Assembly (NCBI RefSeq): GCF_000334915.1
Contig: NZ_AMSF01000005.1
Coordinates: 59,054-123,053 of the forward strand
DNA from: Dyella ginsengisoli LA-4
GTDB lineage: Bacteria > Pseudomonadota > Gammaproteobacteria > Xanthomonadales > Rhodanobacteraceae
Direction: 5' to 3'
Length of the DNA stretch: 64,000 bases
Shown here: positions 19,998 through 30,716 of the stretch, one piece after another
Layout of the letters: every line of letters begins with the position of its first letter
Position numbering within the stretch: position 1 is the stretch's first letter
Translations under genes and position numbers: made by a program
Notes under the pieces: model-generated
Told to the model about the DNA's origin: nothing
Seen by the model: the letters and a program-made list of their open reading frames with translations, nothing else
Database searches by the model: none

Positions 19998-21026
19998 ATG
20001 AGCAAGAAGAGCAGTTACAAGGTGGCGATGGTCGGTGCGACCGGCGCGGTGGGCGAAACCCTGCTGGCCATTCTGGCCGAGCGCGATTTCCCGGTGAGCG
20101 AGCTGGTGCCCTTGGCGAGCGAGCGCTCGGCCGGCGGCCAGGTCGAGTTCGCCGGCAAAAAGGTCACCGTGCAGAACCTGGCCGACTACGACTTTGCCGG
20201 CGTGGACATCGCCTTCTTCTCGGCGGGCGGTTCGGTCAGTCGCGAGCACGCGCCGCGGGCGGCCGCGGCGGGCGCGGTGGTGATCGACAACACCTCCGAG
20301 TTCCGTTACCAGGACGACATCCCGCTGGTGGTCAGCGAGGTCAACCCGCACGCGATCGCCGACTACACGGTGCGCAACATCATCGCCAACCCGAACTGCT
20401 CCACCATGGGCATGCTGGTGGCGCTGGCGCCGATCCATCGCGCGGTGGGCATCGAGCGGATCAACGTGGCGACCTACCAGTCGGTGTCCGGCGCCGGCCG
20501 CTCGGGCCTGGAGGAGCTGGGCAGGCAGACCGCGGCGCTGCTCAACTTCCAGGACGTGGAACCGGCCAAGTTCCCCAAGCAGATCGCGTTCAACGTGATC
20601 CCGCACATCGACGAGTTCCAGGCCAACGGCTACACCAAGGAAGAGATGAAGATGGTCTGGGAGACGCGAAAGATTCTCGAGGACGCGTCGATCCAGGTGA
20701 ATCCGACCGCCGTGCGCGTGCCGGTGTTCTTCGGCCACTCCGAGGCCGTGCACATCGAAACCCGCGACAAGATCACCGCCGAGCAGGCCCGCGCGCTGCT
20801 GGAGCAGGCCGAGGGCGTGGTGGTGATCGACGAGCGCAAGGCCGGCGGCTATCCGACCCCGGTGGGCGACGCGGCCGGCAAGGATCCGGTCTACGTCGGT
20901 CGCATCCGCGAGGACATCTCGCACGAGCACGGACTGGACCTGTGGGTCGTGTCCGACAACATCCGCAAAGGTGCGGCACTCAATGCCGTGCAGGTGGCCG
21001 AGCTGCTGGTCCGGGACTATCTGTAA
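19998..21026 (+). CDS. asd: aspartate-semialdehyde dehydrogenase
   Basis: Converts aspartyl-4-phosphate to aspartate semialdehyde for lysine, threonine, methionine and diaminopimelate synthesis; 342 residues. The NADP fold MVGATGAVGETLL is near the N-terminus. The active-site Cys134 lies in ANPNCSTMGM, and the catalytic His is in VPVFFGHSEAVHIET. A 7-bp perfect hairpin with a GAAT loop (19930-19947, no U-tract) sits in the leader region. Its position just before fimV is common in gammaproteobacteria. Confidence 0.97.
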   Translation: MSKKSSYKVAMVGATGAVGETLLAILAERDFPVSELVPLASERSAGGQVEFAGKKVTVQNLADYDFAGVDIAFFSAGGSVSREHAPRAAAAGAVVIDNTSEFRYQDDIPLVVSEVNPHAIADYTVRNIIANPNCSTMGMLVALAPIHRAVGIERINVATYQSVSGAGRSGLEELGRQTAALLNFQDVEPAKFPKQIAFNVIPHIDEFQANGYTKEEMKMVWETRKILEDASIQVNPTAVRVPVFFGHSEAVHIETRDKITAEQARALLEQAEGVVVIDERKAGGYPTPVGDAAGKDPVYVGRIREDISHEHGLDLWVVSDNIRKGAALNAVQVAELLVRDYL

Positions 21027-21042
21027 TCAAGAGGGTGGATCG

Positions 21043-21351
21043 ATGATGCGTGCAGGTCCGATGTATGGGCTGGTCCTCGGCGGCATGCTGTCCGCGGGCG
21101 TGGCAGCGGCCTGTGGGGCGGCATCGCCGCCGGCGCATGGCGCGGAAAGGGGAAAGGTGGTCAAGGCCCACAAGGCCGTGGCCAGCCATGCCGCCGAGGT
21201 CGCCAAACTCCAGCGGGAGGTGGCCGAGCAGGAGGCGCGCAGCCGCCAGGCGAGCCAACGGCTTCGGGAGCAGGACCAGGCGCTGGAGCGCCTTCGTCGC
21301 CAGCTCAAGGCGGCCGGAGTGTCCGATGAGGCGCTCGCCACCGGCCCGTGA
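21043..21351 (+). CDS. small exported coiled-coil protein, unknown
   Basis: A 102-residue protein with a hydrophobic N-terminus (about residues 1-30) that reads as a signal peptide or single anchor. It is followed by a helical heptad-rich stretch (VAKLQREVAEQEARSRQASQ and onward to about 95) that should form a coiled coil. Two adjacent ATGs at 21043 and 21046 are preceded by GAGGGTGG as ribosome-binding site. It sits 16 bases after asd and upstream of fimV. Placement suggests an envelope role, but no family is recognised. Confidence 0.72.
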   Translation: MMRAGPMYGLVLGGMLSAGVAAACGAASPPAHGAERGKVVKAHKAVASHAAEVAKLQREVAEQEARSRQASQRLREQDQALERLRRQLKAAGVSDEALATGP

Positions 21352-21511
21352 TCGGGCACAATAATGAGAAGCTGGCGCAGAAACATCCTGCAAGTGGTCG
21401 CCGCGCCTATTGTTGATTGGCTGGCATATAACTAAAGTGGCGCGTCATTCAGGCGGTTGTCGCAGCTTGCGGCCACCGGGTAAGCGTCACGGGGAGTCCG
21501 GGGGAAACGCG

Positions 21512-23803
21512 ATGAATCGTTCGTTGAAACTGTCTTTGATGCTGGCGCTGGCGCTGGGGAGCAGCCAGGCGGCAGCGCTCGAGCTGGGCCAGATCCAGGT
21601 GAAATCGGCGCTGGGGCAGCCGCTGGTGGCGGAAATCCCGGTAACGCCGGAAGGTGCGGGGGATCTGCGCAATCTAAGCGCCAAGCTGGCTTCGGACGCG
21701 GATTTCATGCGCGCCGGCATTACCGACGGCCGGACCTCGGTTCCGCTGAGTTTCGCCATCGTCAATGGTCCGCACGGCACCAAGCTGATCCGCATCACCA
21801 GTGCCGAGGCGATCAACGATCCCTACCTCGACCTGCTGGTCGAAGTGGACAATGCGTCGGGCAAGAGCCTGCGCGAGTACACCATCCTGCTCGATCCGCC
21901 GGGCATGGCGTCGGCACCGCCGGCCGCCGCCCCGGCGCCGGCCCGCAAGGCGCCATCCCGCGCACCGGCTCCGGCGCCCGCGCCGCAGGTGGCCGCGAAT
22001 GGTCAGATCGGCCCGGTGCAGAGCGGAGATACGCTTTCCGCCATCGCCGCCAAGGTCCGGCCGGACGGTGTCGACCTCAACCAGATGCTGCTGGCGCTGA
22101 AGCAGTCCAACCCGGATGCCTTCTATCGCGACAACATCAACGCGCTCAAGCGCGGCGCCGTGTTGCGCGTGCCCAGCGCCGAAGAGGCCCGCGCTACCTC
22201 GATCGCCGCGGCGATGGCAGAGGTGCGGCGGCAGAACAGCGACTGGCGCGCAGGGACCGTCTCCGCGCCGACCAACGTGGCCGATGCCGGCACCCGGCCC
22301 TCGGCTTCGAGCTCGCCGACTGCGCCGGCGACCAAGGCCAGCGACCATCTCGAGTTGCTTCCGTCCGCCAAGGGCAGCAAGAGCGCCAGTGCGGGTGGCG
22401 GCAAGGCCGCCGACCTGCGTCGCGACCTGCAGCAGAGCCAGGAGAGCGTGGCCAACCTGCAGCAGCAGAGCGCCGACCTCCGGTCGCGCCTGAAGGACCT
22501 GGAAGACATCAATGGCAAGAACCAGCGCCTGCTGGCACTGAAGGACAGCGAGATCGCCGAGCTGCAGCGCAAGCTCGCCGAAGCCCGCAATGGCGCCCCG
22601 GCGAGTGAGCCGGTTGCCGCTCCGGCTCCGGCGCCCATGTCCGCGCCTGCGAGCATGGCAAGTGTCGCCAAGCCGGCCCCGGCGACGGCGCCGCTGCAGC
22701 CGGCTTCGGCATCGACAGCCCCTGCCGGCAACGTGGCTCCGGTGCCGGCGTCCACTGCCGGTGCCCCCGCTTCCGCCGCGAGCGTGCCGTCCGGCGCCAA
22801 GCCGCAGGCGAGCGAGCCGGTCGTCAAGCCCGTGACGAAGCCGGCGGCGAAGACCGTGCCGGCCAAGGTTGCGCCCAGGCCGATGGCGACCGAAGAGCCC
22901 TGGTACATGCAGACCTGGGCGTGGGGGGCTGGTGGTGGCGTCGTCGTGCTGCTGCTGCTCCTCCTGCTGCGCGGTCGACGCAACAAGGCCCCGGCCAAGA
23001 GCACGTCCTCGCTGGCCGACCGCTTCGGCTCGGTGCCTCCGCTGGATGACAGCGGCAGCAGCGATCCGGATCAGGACGAGCTGCTCGATCAGCTTGCCGA
23101 GCACCCCGACGACATCAGCCTGCACCTGGAGCTGGTCAGCCTGTACTACCACCGTCGTGATGTGGAGCATTTCGAGGCTGCTGCGGAGGCCATGTACGCC
23201 CATATCAGCGATCCGCAGCAGTCCGAGTGGCAGGACGTGGCGGCGATGGGCGAGGATCTGGTGCCCGGTCACCCGCTGTTCGCCGGCGTCGACACGTCGG
23301 TGCCCGAGTCCGAGCGCGCCCCGCTGGGCGGCTTCAACCTCGACGAGCCGGCCGAAGACCTGCACGAAGGTGCCCCGGTGCCGCCGCCGATGCCGTCGGG
23401 TCCGTCCAAGATCAGCGAGTACCACTTCGACTTCAACCTCACTCCCCGCCCCGGTGCGCCGGGCGATGCCGGGCAGCACGAAGAGCCGGTCGAGCAGGCT
23501 GAAGAGCACCCGCTCGGCGCCATGGACGATAGCCTGTCGCTGGATTCGCTCGCCAGTGAGCCGGCCGCGGCTCCGGCCGGCGAGGCGGACGAACTGCCGG
23601 CCTGGCAGCCGTCCGAGGGTGGTGGTGACTTCGAGATGGGCGAGTTCAGCGACGACCCGATCGACACCAAGCTCGATCTGGCCCGCGCCTACCTCGACAT
23701 GGGCGACGCCGACGGCGCCCGCGCCATGCTGGAGGAAGTGCTGGCCGAAGGCACCCAGATGCAGCGCGATACCGCGCGACGCCTGCTCGACGGCATCGCC
23801 TGA
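21512..23803 (+). CDS. fimV: FimV/HubP-type polar landmark protein
   Basis: Large inner-membrane scaffold of 763 residues that in related bacteria marks the cell pole and supports type IV pilus assembly and twitching. Domains in order: signal peptide ending ALGSSQAAA; FimV N-terminal domain (LELGQIQVKSALGQPL); periplasmic LysM (about 164-213, VQSGDTLSAIAAKV); coiled coil (about 300-360); Ala/Pro-rich linker; one membrane helix (about 470-488); acidic cytoplasmic region; and the C-terminal TPR-like FimV motif (KLDLARAYLDMGDADGARAML). It is followed by a rho-independent terminator. The protein is shorter than the Pseudomonas form. Confidence 0.93.
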   Translation: MNRSLKLSLMLALALGSSQAAALELGQIQVKSALGQPLVAEIPVTPEGAGDLRNLSAKLASDADFMRAGITDGRTSVPLSFAIVNGPHGTKLIRITSAEAINDPYLDLLVEVDNASGKSLREYTILLDPPGMASAPPAAAPAPARKAPSRAPAPAPAPQVAANGQIGPVQSGDTLSAIAAKVRPDGVDLNQMLLALKQSNPDAFYRDNINALKRGAVLRVPSAEEARATSIAAAMAEVRRQNSDWRAGTVSAPTNVADAGTRPSASSSPTAPATKASDHLELLPSAKGSKSASAGGGKAADLRRDLQQSQESVANLQQQSADLRSRLKDLEDINGKNQRLLALKDSEIAELQRKLAEARNGAPASEPVAAPAPAPMSAPASMASVAKPAPATAPLQPASASTAPAGNVAPVPASTAGAPASAASVPSGAKPQASEPVVKPVTKPAAKTVPAKVAPRPMATEEPWYMQTWAWGAGGGVVVLLLLLLLRGRRNKAPAKSTSSLADRFGSVPPLDDSGSSDPDQDELLDQLAEHPDDISLHLELVSLYYHRRDVEHFEAAAEAMYAHISDPQQSEWQDVAAMGEDLVPGHPLFAGVDTSVPESERAPLGGFNLDEPAEDLHEGAPVPPPMPSGPSKISEYHFDFNLTPRPGAPGDAGQHEEPVEQAEEHPLGAMDDSLSLDSLASEPAAAPAGEADELPAWQPSEGGGDFEMGEFSDDPIDTKLDLARAYLDMGDADGARAMLEEVLAEGTQMQRDTARRLLDGIA

Positions 23804-23825
23804 TCGTTTCGCCTGCGTGACCCTG

Positions 23826-23859
23826 GCCCGGATCGACCCTGCGTCGGTCCGGGCTTTTT
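23826..23859 (+). terminator. rho-independent terminator after fimV
   Basis: A stem of 12 positions with one mismatch (GCCCGGATCGAC pairing with GTCGGTCCGGGC, five-base loop) is followed directly by TTTTT. It starts 23 bases after the fimV stop. It separates fimV from truA, which must therefore have its own promoter or depend on read-through. Confidence 0.88.
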
Positions 23860-23911
23860 CTTGCCGGCTGCTATGCTCGGCGCCCGCTCCACCGCAGTCC
23901 TCTTCCCTTAC

Positions 23912-24679
23912 ATGCGCATCGCCCTGGGCATCGAATACGACGGCACCGACTTCTCCGGCTGGCAGCGGCTCAGCCATCGGGAGAGCGTGCAGGGGGCAGT
24001 GGAGAAAGCGTTGTCGTTCGTCGCCGCGCAGCCGGTCGACGTCACCTGCGCCGGCCGCACCGACGCGGGCGTGCATGGCCGTTGCCAGGTGGTGCATTTC
24101 GATACCGACGTCCGCCGCGATCCGCGTGGCTGGGTGCTGGGCGCCTGTTCCAACCTGCCGACCGCGGTGGCGGTGCTGTGGGCGCAGGAGGTTTCCGACC
24201 AATTCCACGCCCGCTTTTCCGCGCGCAGCCGGCGCTACTGCTACCGCATCCTCAACCGGCCGGTGCGGGCGGCGCTGGATGCGCGCTACGTGACCTGGGA
24301 GCGCCATCCGCTCGATGCCGCGCGCATGCACGAGGCCGCGCAGGCGCTGGTCGGCGAGCACGATTTCACCGCCTTCCGCGCGATCGCCTGCCAGGCGGCC
24401 CACGCGCGGCGCGAGGTGATCGCGGTGTCGGTACGGCGCGAGGGCGAGCAGGTGATCGTCGAGATCGAGGCCAACGCCTTCCTGCATCACATGGTGCGCA
24501 ACATCGTCGGTTCGCTGCTGCCGATCGGGCGTGGTGAACAGCCGGTGGCGTGGATGGGCGAGCTGCTGGCCGGCCGCAACCGCGAGGTCGCCGGACCGAC
24601 GGCGCCGTCGTCCGGCCTCACGTTCATCGGTCCGCGCTACGAGGCGCACTGGGGCCTGCCGGCGGAGGTCAGCCAATGA
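23912..24679 (+). CDS. truA: tRNA pseudouridine(38-40) synthase TruA
   Basis: Isomerises uridines 38-40 in the tRNA anticodon arm; 255 residues. The catalytic Asp is in [11 protein letters not shown], and [12 protein letters not shown] and [18 protein letters not shown] are further TruA signatures. The ATG at 23912 ([18 protein letters not shown]) gives the standard N-terminus. An upstream in-frame ATG would lie inside the fimV terminator region. The stop overlaps the trpF start as ATGA, the classic truA-trpF pair. Confidence 0.97.
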   Translation: MRIALGIEYDGTDFSGWQRLSHRESVQGAVEKALSFVAAQPVDVTCAGRTDAGVHGRCQVVHFDTDVRRDPRGWVLGACSNLPTAVAVLWAQEVSDQFHARFSARSRRYCYRILNRPVRAALDARYVTWERHPLDAARMHEAAQALVGEHDFTAFRAIACQAAHARREVIAVSVRREGEQVIVEIEANAFLHHMVRNIVGSLLPIGRGEQPVAWMGELLAGRNREVAGPTAPSSGLTFIGPRYEAHWGLPAEVSQ

Positions 24680-25305
24680 ACCGCACGCGGATCAAATGCT
24701 GCGGCATGACCCGCGTCGAGGATGCGCGGCTCGCTGCTGAACTGGGCGCCGATGCGATCGGAGTGGTGATCACGGCACGCAGCAAGCGCCGGGTCGAACT
24801 GATACAGGCGCGGGCGATCGTCGCCGCGATGCCGCCGTTCGTCACCACCGTGGCGCTGCTGATGGACGACAGCGCCGAGACCGTGCGCGCGGTGATCGAG
24901 CAGGTGCAGCCGGACATGCTGCAGTTCCACGGCGGCGAGAGCGACGCATGGTGCGCGCAGTTCGGACGTCCGTACCTGAAGGCCGTCGCCATGGGCGAGG
25001 GCGCCGCGGCACTGCCGCGCCTGCGCGACTACCCGCGTGCGGCGGGTCTTTTGCTTGATGGCCATGGCCTCGGCGAGCCTGGTGGCAGCGGCAAGGCGTT
25101 CGACTGGTCGCTGATGCCGGCCGACCTGCCGCAGCCGCTGCTGCTGGCCGGTGGGCTGCATCCCGGCAATGTCGGCGCGGCGATCCATCTCGCACGGCCG
25201 TGGGCGGTGGATGTGGCCAGCGGCATCGAGTCCTCGCCGGGGATCAAGGATCCGCAGCGCATGGCCGACTTCATCGCGGCGGTGCGCGCCGCCGACCGCG
25301 GCTGA
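24676..25305 (+). CDS. trpF: phosphoribosylanthranilate isomerase
   Basis: Third step of tryptophan synthesis, a TIM-barrel Amadori isomerase of 209 residues. The catalytic Cys is in IKCCGMTR at the N-terminus. The general-acid Asp follows the LLLDGHG strand, and the phosphate loops include [11 protein letters not shown] and [16 protein letters not shown]. It overlaps truA by four bases. trpB and trpA follow only after an inserted cupin gene and a divergent LysR gene. Confidence 0.96.
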   Translation: MNRTRIKCCGMTRVEDARLAAELGADAIGVVITARSKRRVELIQARAIVAAMPPFVTTVALLMDDSAETVRAVIEQVQPDMLQFHGGESDAWCAQFGRPYLKAVAMGEGAAALPRLRDYPRAAGLLLDGHGLGEPGGSGKAFDWSLMPADLPQPLLLAGGLHPGNVGAAIHLARPWAVDVASGIESSPGIKDPQRMADFIAAVRAADRG

Positions 25306-25324
25306 GCCAACGGGAGCCGATCGG

Positions 25325-26329
25325 ATGAGCCAGCCCATCGAGGAAGTTCGCCCGTCCGATCCGCTGCCCGACATGGCCGCGCTGGTCGCGCGGGAGCGGC
25401 CGCTGGTGCTGTGCGACCTGGCCGCGCACTGGCCCGTGGTGGCCTGGGCGCGCGAATCCGACACCGCCTTCGCCCGTGGCCTCGCCGCGCTCGACGCCGG
25501 CGGCGAGGTCGACACCCTGGTGATGGCGCCGGAGGAAGACGGCTGCGTCGGCTACAACGCCGATCTCAGCGGCTTCAATTACGACCACTTCCGCGTGACC
25601 GTGACCGAAGGGCTGCGCCGCATCGCGCACGAGGCAAGGCAGGAGCGGCCACACGGCGTGGCGATCCAGAGCGCGCCGATCGCCGACTGCCTGCCGGGGT
25701 TCCTCGCTGGCCACCCGTTGCCACTGCTCGACCCGACGATCGCCCCGCGCCTGTGGATCGGCAACCGGGTGACCACGCCGGCGCATTTCGACGAGTACCA
25801 CAACATCGCCTGCGTGGCTGCCGGGCGCCGGCGCTTCACGCTGTTTCCGCCCGAACAGGTGGGCAACCTCTACGTCGGTCCGCTGGACTTCGCACCCACC
25901 GGGGCGGCGATCAGCCTGGCCCGGCCCGACCGTCCCGACGACCCGCGCTTCCCGCGCCTGCGCGAGGCGCTGGCCGCGGCCCAGGTCGCCGAACTGGAAC
26001 CGGGCGACGCGATCTACATCCCGCCGCTGTGGTGGCATCACGTGGCCTCGCTCGGCCGGCTCAACGCGCTGGTGAACTACTGGTGGAAGCCGGTGCCGGC
26101 CGGCGGCGCCGCCACCGGGACGGCGCTGGGTGCGCTGCTGCATGCGGTCCTGGCGTTCCGGCGACTGGGGCCGGCCGAGCGCGCCGGCTGGCGTACCCTG
26201 CTGGACCACTACGCCTTCGGCGACGACGATCCGGGCGAACACATTCCGGCCGGCCGACGCGGTGCGCTGGGCGACCTGACGCCCGAGGAGGCGGCGACCC
26301 TGCGCGAGAAGATCAGACAGTATCTGTAG
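25325..26329 (+). CDS. cupin-like (JmjC-type) Fe(II)/2-oxoglutarate oxygenase family protein
   Basis: A 334-residue cupin_8/JmjC-like protein, probably a 2-oxoglutarate-dependent hydroxylase. The metal-binding HxD is in [10 protein letters not shown], and the distal His is in [13 protein letters not shown] conserved [15 protein letters not shown] leads into the first motif, and [13 protein letters not shown] is the family hallmark. The start at 25325 follows trpF by 19 bases, so it is likely co-transcribed with truA-trpF. The C-terminus overlaps the convergent LysR gene by 17 bases. The target (protein or small molecule) is unknown. Confidence 0.88.
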   Translation: MSQPIEEVRPSDPLPDMAALVARERPLVLCDLAAHWPVVAWARESDTAFARGLAALDAGGEVDTLVMAPEEDGCVGYNADLSGFNYDHFRVTVTEGLRRIAHEARQERPHGVAIQSAPIADCLPGFLAGHPLPLLDPTIAPRLWIGNRVTTPAHFDEYHNIACVAAGRRRFTLFPPEQVGNLYVGPLDFAPTGAAISLARPDRPDDPRFPRLREALAAAQVAELEPGDAIYIPPLWWHHVASLGRLNALVNYWWKPVPAGGAATGTALGALLHAVLAFRRLGPAERAGWRTLLDHYAFGDDDPGEHIPAGRRGALGDLTPEEAATLREKIRQYL

Positions 26330-27221
26330 CCGGCGCTTCGCGCAGTTCCCCGGCCAGCCAGCGTGCCAGTGCGGCGGCGCGCTCCCCGTTCGCCCGTGCC
26401 GGCGTGGCCAGTACCCACTGCGCTTCGGTGGTGACAAAGCCCCACGGCGCGACGAGCCGGCCGGCGGCGAGATCGTCGGCGACCAGCGGCTGCGGCGCGA
26501 TCGCCACGCCCAGCCCGGCGAGTGCCGCTTCCAGCAGGTAATACAGGTGTTCGAAGCCCTGGCCACGCGCGCGCGGTACCGCGTCGAGGCCGCTGGCCTG
26601 CGCCCAGTCCGTCCAGGCCTGCGGACGCGAGGTGGTGTGCAGCAGCGGTTCGTCGAGCAGGCTTGTGGCGGGTGCCGCGGCCAACCGCGCGGTGCCCGCG
26701 TAGCGCGGGCTCATGACCGGTCCGATCCGCTCGGGCGCCAGCGGCGTCACCTCCCAGCCGGGCGGCCACGGTGCGGTCCCGATCAGCAGGGCCGCGTCCA
26801 GGCCGCGCAGCTCCGGCGCGGGGGGCGCCTCCTGCGCGGACAGGTGCAGGGTCAGGCCGGGCAGGTCGTGGGCCAACCGGTCCAGCCGGGGAATCATCCA
26901 GCGCGCGAGCACGCTGGCTGGGCAGCCGAGCACGAACGGGGCGCTCGACGGTTGCCGCAGCGCGGCCCAGGCATCGCGCAGGCCGTCGAAGGCGCTGCCG
27001 GCCGCCTCGCGCAGCCGTTCGCCGGCCTCGGTGAGCACCAGGCCACGTCCCTGGCGAGCGAACAGCGGACGGCCGAGCGCCTCTTCCAGTTGCCGGATCT
27101 GTCGGCTTACCGCGCCATGGGTGACGTGCAGGGCCTCGGCGGCCCGGCTCACGCTCTGCAGACGGGACGTGGCCTCGAAGGCGCGCAGGGCGTTTAGCGG
27201 GGGCAGGTCGCGTTCGGTCAT
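26313..27221 (-). CDS. LysR-family transcriptional regulator (possible trpBA regulator)
   Basis: A 302-residue LysR-type regulator. The winged helix is at the N-terminus ([28 protein letters not shown], then [17 protein letters not shown]), and the rest is the effector-binding domain. It is divergent from trpB across a 126-base gap, the arrangement of the trpI-trpBA pair in Pseudomonas, where TrpI responds to indoleglycerol phosphate. Control of trpBA is therefore a reasonable inference, but the sequence is of the GcvA/TrpI type and the ligand is not shown. The start at 27221 abuts a dyad likely to be its own operator. Confidence 0.9.
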   Translation of the reverse strand: MTERDLPPLNALRAFEATSRLQSVSRAAEALHVTHGAVSRQIRQLEEALGRPLFARQGRGLVLTEAGERLREAAGSAFDGLRDAWAALRQPSSAPFVLGCPASVLARWMIPRLDRLAHDLPGLTLHLSAQEAPPAPELRGLDAALLIGTAPWPPGWEVTPLAPERIGPVMSPRYAGTARLAAAPATSLLDEPLLHTTSRPQAWTDWAQASGLDAVPRARGQGFEHLYYLLEAALAGLGVAIAPQPLVADDLAAGRLVAPWGFVTTEAQWVLATPARANGERAAALARWLAGELREAPATDTV

Positions 27222-27222
27222 G

Positions 27223-27239
27223 TGTGATATTTACTCACA
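27223..27239. promoter_or_regulatory. dyad TGTGA-N7-TCACA in the LysR/trpB intergenic region
   Basis: A perfect inverted repeat with five-base arms and a seven-base A/T-rich spacer lies directly before the LysR start codon and about 110 bases before trpB. LysR-type proteins bind dyads of the T-N11-A kind placed this way, so autoregulation plus trpB activation is plausible. It resembles a CRP site, but the spacer is one base too long. Confidence 0.5.
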
Positions 27240-27347
27240 TGTTGGTGAAAACTTCTCGCTTTTTCCCGGGGGGTGGCGCGTCTATGCTGGATGTTCCGCC
27301 GACAACACGGGTCGGTGGATCGCAGTTTTTCGCACAGGACACCCGCC

Positions 27348-28583
<1,236 letters not shown>

Positions 28584-28584
28584 G

Positions 28585-28696
28585 AGCAGGAGTGAGTGTC
28601 GAGGAGTGAGAAGTGAGAGAAAGCCACTTCGCTCCACGCCACTCGAATCTTCCGGACTTGCCTGCTCTCACTCCTCTCCACTCACTCCTCGCTGCT
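28585..28696. repeat. inverted repeat rich in GAGTGAG between trpB and trpA
   Basis: The left arm (28585-28620) contains AGCAGGAGTGAGTG and GAGGAGTGAGA. The right arm (28661-28696) is its imperfect reverse complement, reading CTCTCACTCC, CTCACTCCTC and GCTGCT. The arms are about 36 bases and the loop about 40. The same short word repeats within each arm. This looks like a small mobile or palindromic repeat unit set into the trpBA transcript, and not like a normal spacer. Confidence 0.75.
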
Positions 28697-28703
28697 GGCT
28701 CCC

Positions 28704-29504
28704 ATGTCCCGAATCGATAAACGCTTTGCCTCGCTAAAGGCCGCCGGTCGCACCGGCCTGATTCCCTTTATCACCGCCGGCGATCCCTCGCCCGATGCCG
28801 TGGTCGCACTGATGCACGCGCTGGTGGAAGCCGGCGCGGACCTGATCGAACTGGGCGTGCCGTTTTCCGACCCGATGGCCGACGGCCCGGTGATCCAGCA
28901 CGCCAGCGAGCGGGCGATCGCCAAGGGTGTCGGCCTGGGCGACGTGCTGCGTTGGGTGGGCGAATTCCGCCAGCGCGATGCGGACACGCCGGTGGTGCTG
29001 ATGGGCTACCTCAATCCCGTGGAGATCCACGGCTACGAGGCGTTCGCCGCCGAGGCCGCGGCGGCCGGGGTGGACGGCGTGTTGCTGGTGGATTGCCCGC
29101 TGGAAGAGTCCGCCGTGCTCGAACCGCTGCGCGCCGCGGGCCTCGAGACCATCCGTCTGGCGGCGCCGACCACCGCACCCGCGCGTATGGCGCAGTTGTG
29201 CGAGGTCGCCGAGGGCTTCCTGTATTATGTGTCGTTTGCCGGCATCACCGGCGCCGGGCGGTTGAGCACCCGGGACATCGCGTCCCGCGTGGCCGACATC
29301 CGCTCGCGTGCCAGGGCGCCGGTGGCAGTGGGGTTCGGCGTGCGCGATGCGCAGAGCGCGAAGGAGATTGCCGCCTTCGCCGATGCGGTGGTGATCGGCA
29401 GCGCGCTGGTGGAGCGGTTGGACGGGGCAGGCACGGCGGATGAAGCCGTGGCCCGGGCAAAGGACTTCCTGGCACCGATCCGCGCCGCACTCGATGCACA
29501 CTGA
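28704..29504 (+). CDS. trpA: tryptophan synthase alpha subunit
   Basis: Cleaves indole-3-glycerol phosphate and passes indole through the tunnel to TrpB; 266 residues, TIM barrel. The catalytic Glu is in LIELGVPFSDPMADGPVIQ, the catalytic Asp in LLVDCPLEES, and the phosphate site includes VGFGVRDAQSA. The start at 28704 (MSRIDKRFASLKAAGRTGLIPF) is canonical. It is followed by a hairpin region and accD 45 bases later. Confidence 0.97.
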   Translation: MSRIDKRFASLKAAGRTGLIPFITAGDPSPDAVVALMHALVEAGADLIELGVPFSDPMADGPVIQHASERAIAKGVGLGDVLRWVGEFRQRDADTPVVLMGYLNPVEIHGYEAFAAEAAAAGVDGVLLVDCPLEESAVLEPLRAAGLETIRLAAPTTAPARMAQLCEVAEGFLYYVSFAGITGAGRLSTRDIASRVADIRSRARAPVAVGFGVRDAQSAKEIAAFADAVVIGSALVERLDGAGTADEAVARAKDFLAPIRAALDAH

Positions 29505-29531
29505 AACGGTCGCCTGACCGTTTCGGTCAGG
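29504..29531 (+). promoter_or_regulatory. two overlapping, mutually exclusive hairpins between trpA and accD
   Basis: AAACGGTC (29504-29511) can pair with GACCGTTT (29516-29523), while CCTGACC (29513-29519) can pair with GGTCAGG (29525-29531). The two stems share bases 29516-29519, so only one can form at a time. There is no strong U-run, so it is not a plain terminator. It could be an attenuator or a processing site for the trpA-accD transcript. Confidence 0.4.
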
Positions 29532-29549
29532 AACGTTTGAGGTGTTGCA

Positions 29550-30422
<873 letters not shown>

Positions 30423-30451
30423 TCGAGGTCGTTTGCGCAGGTCGTCACCCG

Positions 30452-30481
30452 AAGCCGTCGCACCGCAAGGTGCGGCGGCTT
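30452..30481 (+). terminator. strong GNRA-loop hairpin after accD
   Basis: AAGCCGTCGCACC pairs with GGTGCGGCGGCTT around a GCAA tetraloop, giving a 13-position stem with one mismatch, about 30 bases after the accD stop. What follows is CGTCGTTGG, not a run of T, so it may act as an RNA-stabilising hairpin or a weak terminator. Confidence 0.6.
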
Positions 30482-30500
30482 CGTCGTTGGTACTCCGGAG

Positions 30501-30662
30501 TTTTCCACAGGCGGTGTGCATGGCCACGGGGACAAGCCTGTGGACAAGCGCGATTCACCGTTTCGCGATCAGGCACTTGTCACGCATCGATCAGTTTTTG
30601 CGCAGTCGTGCGCGCGTTTTCCACAGCTTCTGTGGAGGCGCTTGGGAAAAGCCTGTGGATAG
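30501..30662. promoter_or_regulatory. cluster of four DnaA-box-like 9-mers after accD
   Basis: Four sites lie in 162 bases: TTTTCCACA at 30501-30509 (+), TGTGGACAA at 30539-30547 (minus-oriented box), TTTTCCACA at 30617-30625 (+) and TGTGGATAG at 30654-30662 (minus-oriented). Each differs from the consensus TTATCCACA by a single base. The first pair and the second pair face each other about 30 bases apart, so the layout repeats. Together with the accD hairpin this accounts for most of the 294-base gap (30423-30716), in which I see no gene. Confidence 0.6.
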
Positions 30663-30716
30663 GTGGCCTATCGTGCTGATCGCACAGCACTCGTGCACGC
30701 GATGCCTACGATCTGA

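Noticed and set aside
21674..24676. 1000-codon open frame on the minus strand across fimV-truA-trpF
   Set aside because: Antisense to three well-identified genes; the translation is Arg/His/Gly-rich low complexity typical of GC-rich shadow frames.
27223..27239. CRP site at the LysR/trpB gap
   Set aside because: The dyad spacer is seven bases, not six, and the position hugging the LysR start favours a LysR-type operator.
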